Part shown: piece by piece, positions 32,910 through 42,526 of the stretch
Layout: each line of letters opens with the position of its first letter
Numbering within the stretch: position 1 is the stretch's first letter
NCBI GenBank assembly: GCA_009733775.1
Contig: WOGZ01000128.1
Coordinates: 1-64,000 of the forward strand
Reading direction: 5' to 3'
From: Alectoria sarmentosa
Taxonomy: Eukaryota > Ascomycota > Lecanoromycetes > Lecanorales > Parmeliaceae
Length of the DNA: 64,000 bases
The notes under the pieces: model-generated
Databases searched by the model: none
Told to the model about the DNA's origin: nothing
What the model saw: the letters and a program-made list of their open reading frames with translations, nothing else
Made by a program: the position numbers and the translations under genes

Positions 32910-33583
32910 GATGGAGGGTTGCTATCTGGTTTCCTTTGTCTTAATGTAAACTAGTATTCAGCAGAGTACAAAGATGGAGGGTGGTGAAGGGATGATAGAT
33001 ATGACCCGATTGTGAAGTGATATTTCTCTGTGGTTTTCCTCTGTGTCAGTCTGATTGAGTACTGAGAAGGGCAAGAAAATAAGAATGGAGACGATCTGTT
33101 AGAAATGATGTGGTTGTGAAGTGAAAAGAAAAGCGACCTGGGGCTAAAGCAATACTGAAATCAAGTGGAGTCCTGGGCCGCGAATGAGACATGTTTTGGG
33201 GTGGAAAGGTAAGCCAGGTGCTTGACACCTTCTTTCCTTAGCAATCCAGGCGTATGTGAGGAAGTCAAATGGCGATACAAATTCTTTCACTCCAAGTGAA
33301 AGAACGGCAAGAGCTTACGTCGATCAGGGTCCATTGTTTACACGCTCATCATTGACAACGGAAACATGAAACTCAACCAAAAGATGTCCAGAAAGTTGTA
33401 AATTGGAGTGGAAGCAGCTCCTCGGCTTTCGGTGATTATCTCGTTACTACTTCTTAGCTCGGTGAGCGGTCTTTCTCGCAAATCTAGATTTAGCCATGTG
33501 ACTGTAGTGATTACTTTTACTCTCTTTTTTCCTACGCTTCATTGACTACCTTCTCGTTTGATATCGCGCTACCCTCGTCACCG
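32910..33583. other. intergenic region with presumed promoter
   Basis: Upstream of the F-box/LRR-like gene. There are no credible frames. The decamer TCACTCCAAG, then TGAAAGAACG, near 33290 gives a loose inverted motif (CTTTCACT..AGTGAAAG at 33283-33302). Confidence 0.35.
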
Positions 33584-33979
33584 TCATTGCACCAGCTTTA
33601 AGAGCCTAACCCTGTCACTTCTTGCGAATTCTCCGCACATCATGTCCCGCGATGTCAGGACCCACTGGGGAGGCAATCGAGACGAATGAGTGATTTGAAG
33701 ATCGGACTCGACGACCTTCATCTGGTAGAGTAAAGGAGATAAATCCCTGCTCTCCTTGAGGCCTTTGCTAGCTAGTAGAACACAGAGAAAGTCTGTGAAC
33801 GAGATGTATTTAGAGACGATGATGAATAGATCGATTGGTGTGTCAATTATCGGAGTAGGTTTGGATGCAGCTTGTGCAGTATTCTGGGGTTTTGCCGTGA
33901 GCTGTATGGTTTTTGGGTCATTGTGGTCGATGAAGGTCAGTGACTCTGTCTCGCTGGAATGATCCGAGTCAGAACCGGC
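33584..33979 (-). CDS. hypothetical protein, F-box-like, 5' end unresolved
   Basis: An open frame ends at 33584 and contains PIDLFIIVSKYISFTDFLCV followed by LLASKGL, an F-box-like segment found in short fungal proteins. It then reads PQWVLTSRDMMCGEFA and ends RLLKLVQ. The frame runs up to 34183, but its only upstream initiator is GTG, so translation must start in an exon I could not place. A CTCTCTCAG acceptor at about 33980 could begin this exon. It may be a fragment. Its neighbour at 31005 is also F-box-like, but the two are not obviously copies. Confidence 0.4.
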   Translation of the reverse strand, partial: AGSDSDHSSETESLTFIDHNDPKTIQLTAKPQNTAQAASKPTPIIDTPIDLFIIVSKYISFTDFLCVLLASKGLKESRDLSPLLYQMKVVESDLQITHSSRLPPQWVLTSRDMMCGEFARSDRVRLLKLVQ

Positions 33980-34374
33980 CTGAGAGAGGTCCAGCAAAAT
34001 ATGGAAAAGGAAAACGACAGTCGGGATCGGTTGTTTAGATGTAGGTCGAAAAGTGTTTGGAAAGTAGAATGCATTTTTTGGATACTTCTGTTCTTCATAA
34101 GCAGCTAATAGACTGCAGAAAGACGACACGTAGATCTCATTTAACACAATGATTCGGACCGAAAATTCGACTTTGTCTAACACAAGGGAGGGTTTCTGAT
34201 AATGAAACCATTGTTTCCAAGCTTTACATCACGGTAATTGTTCAAGGTCAACAATGCCCATGTTCCCAGAGTTCCCGATAAAGGTAGAAGAGATCACTCA
34301 ACTTTGAAGCCCAGACCTACGTTCTTCGATTCACATTCATCCACAAGAAATCAACTACCTACTCATAAGTCAAG

Positions 34375-34677
34375 ATGGCACCACGAACACCAAAGCCGCG
34401 CTCCCCGCGAGTGCAACGACTCAAGCAATCAGAAGACAGAAGCTACACAAGCTTTAAAGAAATGGGTCTCGCCAGCCCTGAGCAGGAGGAATTCGAGAAC
34501 CATGACAACAAAGGGATAGATCCAAAAGAGGACATTTTGGAGCATTCTGGCAAAGCCGAGGGTCCTGGTAGCAGGGTAACGGAAACGATAAACGTGGAGG
34601 GTACGAGGCAGAGATCTGCATCGATGAGATGGGTGGAGTGGCTCGTGCGGCCAAGGTCCAGTTCGTCTCCTCCCTGA
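34375..34677 (+). CDS. small hypothetical protein, 100 aa
   Basis: A single-exon ORF with ATG in the context CAAGATGG. The product is hydrophilic and highly charged (KPRSPRVQRLKQSEDRS.., then an acidic middle), with a basic C-terminus and no membrane segment or known motif. Nuclear localisation is conceivable from the Arg/Lys clusters but unproven. It could be a lineage-specific gene or chance. It follows about 190 bp after the hypothetical minus-strand frame and is transcribed away from it. Confidence 0.4.
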   Translation: MAPRTPKPRSPRVQRLKQSEDRSYTSFKEMGLASPEQEEFENHDNKGIDPKEDILEHSGKAEGPGSRVTETINVEGTRQRSASMRWVEWLVRPRSSSSPP

Positions 34678-36749
34678 CGATATGGACAAGGGCTGTAGAT
34701 AGAAAGTGTTCGTTCTTAGACTCTGCTGGGAGTAAATCTTTCTACATGTTTAGGCATCCATTTTGAACATGCAGTTGCGGAAAGGTGAGCCTGTACAGAC
34801 TCCAACCTCCCACTTTCTGAGATGACATTCAATTGAATCTGAACACCACAGATGCCAATCACGAAGGAGGGTTTCAAAAGGGAGATTATTTACCGGATCC
34901 CGAATGTTACCACAGTACTCTTAACCCGCCTACTTCTTGTTCCTCTTCCACGTGGTATCCATGCTCGCTCAGGAAACTCCCGTAAATATGGCCAACTGGA
35001 ACCCCAACGTAACCTTCTCCTTCCTCGCACTCAGTGACTTGATGCCCCTTTTTTGAACTTTGGATGCGAACGCCGAGTCAGTTGATGCTGTGATCCATAC
35101 CCTGCTGTTCAATTATTATCATGAGCTTATTGGGTGGTGGAGCGATGTGTTGTGAGTGCTCGCTGGATAGGCAAATCACTAATTTGCTTGACTGGATGAT
35201 GGCGGAGAAAAAATAGATCACGTAACGGATTCAATAGAAAGGTTGGGGAGGGCAGCTATGACTGAATGTTGGGATGCTGTCTGCTGAGAACTTGTTTTTC
35301 AGCATCGTTGCCTTCAAAAATTAGAATTTAAGAGACTAGACGTCCAATCAGGAAGGCACCAGAATCCTAGTCGCTCTATCAGAACTCCACTCAGACATAT
35401 GGAAAATGCTTAGCATAAATTTAGCAACCAGAAATTTTCCATCTCCGTGGACACAGACAACCTTAGGCCACCATATGTCCCCTTCCAACTCTACAAAATT
35501 GGAAGCAAAGATCAGCGTTACATCACACTAACCCCACCAGCGTCCTGCTGCAAGAACTCTTACCGCATCTACCGGGCTTGAAAATGGACAGCACCAAAGA
35601 GCCACCGCTACCGTCAAAAAAATTAAAACCACTTCGATGTTGGCAGAGAGACGATCTCTTGTGCTTCTTCATTCATTCATTCTTCAACGTTGGTCGAATC
35701 AACCACTCGCGGACCGAATTGTGCTGCACACGTCAGACACAGAAGATTGAGGGCATTCGAAGGAAGGGCGTGGATGGGGATTGGGCTGTCTTGATGTCGG
35801 GGTCGGAAATGGAATAGAGGGCCCTGAACGGGCATGTTTCCGTACCAAGGGAAAGACTCTCGTGTCTGTGTGACATAGAGCTGGAGTATATGAAGCTATA
35901 TATAGGCGTGGGTGGGCGGGACAGAAGAATGCTATGACGGTGAAAGAGATTGAGTCGAATTAAGAGTCATGTGCGGGTGTAAGATAGGTATATATGCACA
36001 CGTATATGAGACACTCCATACGATAGCCTCTTGTGCGAATCACCAACCCCTAGCCCCGATGTAGCGATTAGAGGCAGAGGTCATCAAGTTACTAGGGAAG
36101 TAAGATATTTACTCAATTCATCTTGCGTGAGGCATAGCAGCGGATCAATAGCCTCAGCTTGAATAGATATCTTGCTTCTAATATCCAAGTTGATCTCTCA
36201 TTGCAGACGTATCTCGCGTGTATAGCGCTACCCTCGCTCACAATGACCAACTTCACCCTTTGGACTTTTCGTCCGTTGCTTTCTGCTCACTGTCTGAACC
36301 AGGCAAATGTGCGGAAACCGCCCCTCAAGATCGTCGTTATTCCACAGGTTAGGAGCCAGCAACTACGGAAGACCTTGGGCAGAGCCTATGGAACATTGCG
36401 TCGCGCCAGTGGGTATTGAGCTCTTTGTGTGGGATGAAACCTTTGCTTTGATAGTGGTAGCGTAAAGTCTCTAGGGAAGAACCAAGGCGGAGAAGTTCCG
36501 GCCCAGCTCCATGGGGTCCGAGTACTGCATTGACAAATGATATTCCTTTGTCGGCTCAGACTTGATTACCAATGCAAAACGAATCAGGCGGTCCTGGAAG
36601 AAACGTGCAATGAATCGAAGGAACCCGACAGAAGTCCGATCTCACCAACTCCGGAAACCCTCACAAAAGACCCCTTCTTCGCCCGGTTTTCGCCTTCAAC
36701 CCCATACGCCGTGCCACACCACAGCACACCATCCCCCTCCTATGCCCAT
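34678..36749. other. intergenic region, no firm gene
   Basis: A possible spliced frame (34769-34784 joined to 34852-34985, 49 aa, after a 67-nt GTGAGC..CACAG intron) is too short to trust. Several other frames lack ATG. The 35400-36100 part is featureless apart from TATATA stretches near 35897 and 35990. Confidence 0.35.
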
Positions 36750-37139
36750 CTAACTCAAACACCCCCCAGCCGTCACAGTCGTCCACCTCACGTTATCACA
36801 CCCCGGACAGGCCGTAATTCTTGTCGTAGAAGCACTGGATGGGCACCCACATGGCACCGTTGCCGTTTCGTGCATAACAAAATCAGGGCACGCCTGCAGA
36901 TTTTTAGAGCAGTCGTGCGCTTTGACCGTCGATGTGACTGTGGGACAGGAGGTTGGAGCGGTGGAGTTGGACGGAATGAAGCTGGTGGAGAGCGTTTTGG
37001 GAGGGGGAACAGCTTCGAGGGGCTTCCGGGCGAGGGAGAGGGAGAGGAGGCTGGCGCGGTTGTTAATGAAGGTTTGGAGTTTGAAAGGGGGGCCTTGAAA
37101 GCACCTTAGGGCTAGAAGGACGATCTTAAATGCGAACAT
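36750..37139 (-). CDS. small secreted cysteine-rich protein
   Basis: ATG at 37139. A 54-nt in-frame intron (37051-37104, GTGCTT..GCCAG, CATTAAC branch) is likely, because removing it joins MFAFKIVLLALS to LLSLSLARKPLEA, a good signal peptide. The retained form breaks that hydrophobic run. The spliced product is 111 aa. The mature part holds eight cysteines: TSC, HDC, QAC, CGC, CPGC and GGC. There is a Thr/Ser-rich stretch before them. This is the profile of a fungal small secreted (effector-candidate or wall) protein; I recognise no named family. A longer open frame upstream to 37397 exists but would bury the signal peptide. Confidence 0.6.
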   Translation of the reverse strand: MFAFKIVLLALRCFQGPPFKLQTFINNRASLLSLSLARKPLEAVPPPKTLSTSFIPSNSTAPTSCPTVTSTVKAHDCSKNLQACPDFVMHETATVPCGCPSSASTTRITACPGCDNVRWTTVTAGGCLS

Positions 37140-37503
37140 GATGGTGGGGATGCTCTGGTCCAGGTAAAGACAAGGGCGAGATCTTACATGGATTACCTGA
37201 TTGCACTCACAGTTCTGACGGGCAAAAAACGGAGTGACTTGGAATTTCAGAGAACGAAGGCTTAAGAAAGCTTTTTTTCCAAACTTGCGGAGTCGAGCGC
37301 TTTTTATCGTCATGATGAGCATGCTGCATGAATCGTTGCAAACGCAATGGTCACGTTTCAGGGCGCCGTGGTGGTGGTTGCATACCAGCTGGGCCACACT
37401 GTTTCACTTTAATTACCTTAGCATCATTGCCCACATTCCCGACTGCACACCTTTCATTCCGAGCATTCTGCGTGTAAGTTGGCCAATTTGCCATTCGCCG
37501 ACT

Positions 37504-37968
37504 TCAAGAAGATTGCACTTCCTCCTTTCCCAGTCCTCCCCTGCGTCTCATGGAGAACCACATCCATGCAGCGACTCCACAGACAAAAACCAGCAACGCA
37601 GCGGTCTGCGATCCAACAATCACAGTCCTCCATGAGTTACTCTTCTCTCCATACCAAAGCAGCAAGCCTACGAGAAACGCGACGATCGACCAATCCAGAG
37701 TGACCAATGGGAGCCAAGCCAGGGCGTAATCTTTGCGGGTGGCAGCTTCTTGGCCTTCGAAGCGGAATGGTAACATTGTGGCAAGCATGCTGGAGATGAC
37801 ACTGGTGGAGGCTGAGCTGACGAGGAATCCTTCCGCTGCTCGTGTCTGACTTGACACCGTCGGGTGGAATTCGTTGAAGCTGAGGACGGCGAGAGATAGA
37901 CTGCCTACAAGAGCGGATAAGACGATGAAGCGCTTGTAGAATCGGAGGAGCCGAAAAAAGACTATCAT
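37504..37968 (-). CDS. four-helix membrane protein, fungal hypothetical
   Basis: A 154-aa single-exon ORF with four hydrophobic segments: FIVLSALVGSLSLAVLSF, the weaker VSSASTSVISSMLATML, LVTLDWSIVAFLVGLLLWY and TAALLVFVCGVAAWMWF. The C-terminus is basic then polar (MRRRGG..). The pattern resembles small fungal plasma-membrane proteins of unknown role. The stop lies 365 bp from the ATG of the secreted cysteine-rich gene, same strand. Confidence 0.55.
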   Translation of the reverse strand: MIVFFRLLRFYKRFIVLSALVGSLSLAVLSFNEFHPTVSSQTRAAEGFLVSSASTSVISSMLATMLPFRFEGQEAATRKDYALAWLPLVTLDWSIVAFLVGLLLWYGEKSNSWRTVIVGSQTAALLVFVCGVAAWMWFSMRRRGGLGKEEVQSS

Positions 37969-39715
37969 TGTCCGAGGCTCGAGGGTTTTATTGACTACAG
38001 GACAAACAGATGATGATCAGTAAGCAATCACCATAATCACAGAGTTTGGCGATTCCGCACCGTTCATTCTTAGCATGCTTGTCTAACGGTGGGACCCGAG
38101 GGTCCTCCCGCTGCGATTGTTGACCAGATCTCGCCGAGGCCTACAATACCCCGCTTACGAAGCCCCGCCCCATTCACTTCATTGCCCTCCCTTTCGATGT
38201 TGATTCGTTGAGATGACCAAGCTTTCTTATATAATCAAACCCTAGTTTCAATTACTTATTCGAATTTTTAAATGCTTATCTTTTTATATATTCTCCATTA
38301 TTCCCCATTATCATCAACAAAGTACTTGATGAGATTCTTCAGGTCTAAACATGCGGAAATGTTTTCCAATTGTACATCTAGAAGTTGCTTGCGTTGAGAG
38401 TCGTTATTGGGGTCTGAAAGCCGTAGGGCTGCCAATTCAAACAGGCTTCTCTTGTCTCTCAACCTTTCATTATCATCACAAATAGCACGATTTGCAATCC
38501 ATAGGGAAATTCTATGTATTGCAAGCAGGATTTAGAATCTCGTACCGCCCGGTCACTAAGATGCCCAGCGCCGAAAACGCTGATTTTGAAGTACAGCCCA
38601 CAGTGTTGCCTACGTTCAGTCTGGCTTCAGTATCACAATCGACTCCTTCTTGACCGTTCCTCCAGTCGTCATTCTTTGGAACGCGAGGATAGGAAAGTTT
38701 AAGAAGATCTGGATTTGTATTCTCATGAGCCTGAGCTCAAGCTCAATGCTCTCAGAAATTACCAGCAATCGAAGCTGACAGCAGACGACGTTATATGCAA
38801 GTCGATCCAACTTCGAGAGACTCGAGTATACGAAAAAAAGCTGCAGACGCTATGGTTCACATAATCGCTGTGATCATTCTCGAGCGATCCCTCGACGTTA
38901 TTCCTGCCTGTATTCCGGCCTGCATGCCCGTCATTTGCTTCAGAAATTCTCAACGCTTCTGGTATCACCTCTAGAGCCGGACCCGCACGAAATCCAAACG
39001 TGAAGGGCTTGTCGTAGATGCTGTCAGTCTTCGCAGATCACGTCTTGAGGGAATAGTTGTAAATCCCGCCAGCAAAGATGGGCCCGAAGCCCCTTTATGG
39101 AAAGGATTTAGTTTCTCTATGCTGTAATAATAACTTCAAGCCTTCATTTGGGACTCCCTTGGCCTTTTTACACCTAGCTTGGGCCCTCCATCGAGGTCTT
39201 ATGGCCCGGTGTCTGCCATTGAGCCAGAAGGATGTGATTGTCCAGCCCCATCAAAAATGGTTGTAATTTCCATAATTTCAATAGCGGACCACGTGCTGTA
39301 AATCTCAACCAGGAGACAGAAATTGCCTTGAGGCTTGACAAGCTGAATGTGTTCTACGGCGAAATGTACCGTAACAAACTTGCAAACACCAAAATAAATA
39401 ACGACGACGGAAGGATCACAATTGCATGACCCCCCCTCACTGATACCCTTGCATGCCGATCGCGAGGATTTGATCATTCCCATCGCACAAGTGGCGTTGT
39501 CTATGGACATGTGTGCGAAGATCCAAGCACTAGTAGGTCGCAGTCCCCTACCTCATATGTTGATTGATATGTGCGCAACATCAACATGCCGGCCTCCTCC
39601 CAGTCGCTAGCAACTACATTTTCCCTGGCACGTAGTACCGTCTTAGTCAGCAGTCCGGCCTCGATTTGAATCCACCTTTCGCTCTTCAAATCATCTCTCT
39701 TATCCGTCAAAGAGA
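37969..39715. other. intergenic region with an eroded gene tail
   Basis: Apart from the remnant listed at 38298-38513, frames between 38520 and 38970 on the minus strand are partly coding-like but broken. AT-rich DNA occurs at 38215-38300. No intact gene. Confidence 0.4.
38298..38513 (-). pseudogene. remnant C-terminal exon of an unknown gene
   Basis: On the minus strand a TAG acceptor-like site is followed by an open frame of about 70 codons, RISLWIANRAICDDNERLRD followed by KRSLFELAALRLSD, then QLENISACLDLKNLIKYF, ending DDNGE-stop. It has an amphipathic helical, protein-like composition. Upstream frames are interrupted. Possibly the end of a decayed fungal signalling-type protein; no family assigned. 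Confidence 0.35.
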
Positions 39716-40860
39716 TGCCTAGAGCCAGCCAGTTCAACCAGTACCCTCTTCCTTTTCCGAGGATGCCGTCTTGGCCGATCTTTCACGGCTATCGCCCTCC
39801 AAGCTTTTGGAGAACGACGTCCATGAGTCTGAGCAGCTCTTCCGAGCTTGCAGAGAAACGGGGTTCTTCCTCCTAGACCTGACAGGATCGAGGGTGGGTG
39901 AAACCATGCTCGACGATGCGGCAAACGGCTTCGATTTCAGTCAAAAGATATTTGGACTGGAATAAGAAGAGTTGGGGAAATTTCCTTCTAGATCAAAGGA
40001 AAGTCTATTCGGGTACGTTTCCCCAATGCTTTCTGACCGGTCTTCGGATGTGTATGCCCCATTCTGCAGATTTGATCGAATGCAGACTAAACGCAAACGG
40101 AAATGAAGCTACAAAGGTGTCGGTGAAATGAAGCTGGAAGATGGAAGCCCTGACATTATCGAGTTCTACGGCCTCGGACAGGACGACGTACTTGGCAACC
40201 TCGACTCCACGCCCCAGTCCAGAAGTCATCACAATTAATCGTAAGGCTTTCCGGGATATCTTCCATTATGCATATGGTATCATCTGCCCTCTCCTATCAC
40301 ACTTGGACTGGCACCTGTATCTCAAGCCCGGCACCCTTGCCTCCTTCTGTCCCCAAGACAAGCCTTCGCAAACCATGCTCCGCATGCTGAGATCTCCCTC
40401 GCAAACGATCGGAAGCCATCGTACCAAGCTCATTGGCCACACCGATCTTGGCTCCATGACCATACTGTTCGAGATAGTCGGGGGACTCCAACTCCTTCCG
40501 GCCGGATCGGAAAACATCGATGCAAACTGGACCTACATCCGTCCCGAGCGAGGCTGTGCCGTGATCAATCTCGGAGACGCCATGGCTCAGTGGAGCAGTG
40601 GCGTTCTACGCAGCAACGTTCATCGCGTGGCCACGCCATCTGGGCTGCAAGCTGGCTGCCCACGCTACAGCCTGGCGTATTTGCTTTGACCGGAAGCTGG
40701 TGCGTCGATGCGACGGTTGGACGCGGGCGGCGTCGTTCCCCGGCTTGCTGATGGGGAAGGTGAGGATAGCCTTTGCGCGCAAGACTGGGAAAAGATGAGA
40801 ATGGCTCAGATTGTAGCTGGTAACAGTCTGCCTAAAAGTACAGCTGGCCAGAAGCTTTAA
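39716..40860 (+). pseudogene. broken isopenicillin-N-synthase-like 2OG-Fe(II) oxygenase
   Basis: Sequence in order matches fungal IPNS/flavonol-synthase-like oxygenases: the DIOX_N part (LFRACRETGFFLLDLTGSRV, FDFSQKIFGLE), DIIEFYGLGQDDVLGN, PEVITINRKAFRDI, MLRMLRSP, HTDLGSMTILFEIVGGLQLL with the HxD iron ligands, VINLGDAMAQWSSGVLRSNV followed by HRVATP with the distal His, and RYSLAYL. Lesions are a TAA at 39963-39965 after FGLE, a frameshift between about 40190 and 40220, and a TGA at 40687-40689. After that last stop the frame stays open and family-like (ASMRRL..GGVVPRLADGE) to TAA at 40858-40860. The expected start frame is also disrupted near 39720. An ORF of 182 codons survives in the middle (40141-40689) but lacks the N-terminal domain. 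Confidence 0.75.
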
Positions 40861-42526
40861 AATGAAGGAAATGAGAGGAGAATAAGAAGTGCAGATGTTG
40901 AATTAGAGACTTACTCTTTCATACACGTTTTTGGTAAGGCAGTAGCGCTCTTTATGACAGATCATGTCTGGTTGTTTCAGCTATGCGGTATTTCATTCTG
41001 TGCTCGCTTTCGACTCAAGGTCTCCTAATGACAGAGGATATTATTCATGGCAAGATTTAATCGGTTGGCTCCTAGCCAGGCCATTGACGTGATTGGAGCG
41101 TATCCGAATACTTTGGGTAAATTATCGACTATGGGCCTTGCTAACGCGGAGAATGAATCGTGTGGTAAGAGCTTTGAAGAGGAGTTGGGGTACTGTGAGA
41201 TAGGAATGATGATTGATGGGTGGCTTGGTCGTGTCCTGCTGTAATGGACGGTCTGTGTCGATTTTTTTCTGCTTTTTTCTTTTGTTTTTTTTAGAAAACA
41301 ATAACAAGGAGCATTTCAGCGCTCTCTCAGCGTTGGGAAGGCAGAGATGGGGTCAAGCGCATATGAAAGGTGGATTGAGGATAATCAACATGGGGGAGCG
41401 CGTTTTGTGTTTTACAGAACCGGAAAATGGAGATTGGAGATCAGAGAGAGGTTGAAGAGCATGAATAAGGTTTTGCAGCAGCACCCTGGGTCTCTTATTG
41501 GATAAGAAGGGCCGAGCGTGAACGTAGAGATACCATTGCAAAAGCACGCAATATTTGCCACTGTTGTCGAAAACTGCCATTAATTGAGAGAAAAGGTTCT
41601 TCGATTTTTCAAAAAAAAAATCCCCGATCCTGCAACGTGAGGTGGGTTGGAGACTGACTATATTCGAAAAGGCCCGAGCATCAATCATGCCCTTTTGACC
41701 CTGATTGCATCGTTCGTTACTTACTTAGGCAAGGATATCGTCCAAGCTTTCCCCCGTGTTGACAATCCTCCGCGGCCGCCCATACTCGAATCCGACCATC
41801 AAATGTCTCGGCCCCATTCAGTCCTGCGCGCGCTGGTAAAGAAAAGCGGTACGTCCGAACCGTCGCTTTTATCGATGCCGTGCCCTGGTGAGAGGGAGAA
41901 GAGTAAGTACGAGAGAAGCGAGGCAGTATCAACAAACAAAAGCCGTGTCCTAGTGTCCTGGTTAAAATAAGCGGGCGGAGAATTTCTCACACATCAAACC
42001 GAGGAGGCTTAGTTGTTACCGAGCTTCCGGGAGATTCTACTGGTGTACCGCAACGGCCCTCGGAAGAAAGCTGTGCAATCAATGTTCATAGGTACGCGCC
42101 CCTTTTCGCTACACGTACAGACCCAAAAGTGTCTACTTACTTACCTATGTTTGCCGGACACGCAGCCGTTACATTGTTGACGCACGCATATCGTCAGATG
42201 CGCCAGCGAAGAGAAAAGGGTTCGAGAGATCCAAGAGACGGTGGACTGGACTTTCGGCCGGCTTTTGGAATAATTCCTCCATTATTAATCTCGATCTAGA
42301 CGTTGTAAGACTTTCCATCTACTCATCATCCAGGCGGAAGGCGACTCGTAAGGGAGCCCCGTTATTGGAAAGCGCCTATACCCCATTATCGTAGCACGTG
42401 GTATCATCGCTTGCAAGACAGAAAGGATCAACGCCATCTATCCCATCCGTCCGTCACATTATTCCCGCAAAGCCCACAATTATACCCAAGTGAGAACGCT
42501 CACAACAGAAAGAGACGATCCCCCTT
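40861..42526. other. intergenic region
   Basis: No supported gene. A 65-codon ATG frame at 41047-41244 has no recognisable features. The region ends in the 3' flank of the MAPKKK gene. Confidence 0.45.

Noticed and set aside
34769..34985. two-exon 49-aa gene
   Set aside because: Splice signals are acceptable, but the product is too short and featureless to claim as a gene.
36537..37109. 190-codon plus-strand ORF over the secreted cysteine-rich gene
   Set aside because: Antisense to a frame with a signal peptide and ordered cysteines; no features of its own.
40104..40106. TGA as a further nonsense lesion in the IPNS-like pseudogene
   Set aside because: It may fall within an intron whose borders I cannot fix, so it was not counted as a lesion.
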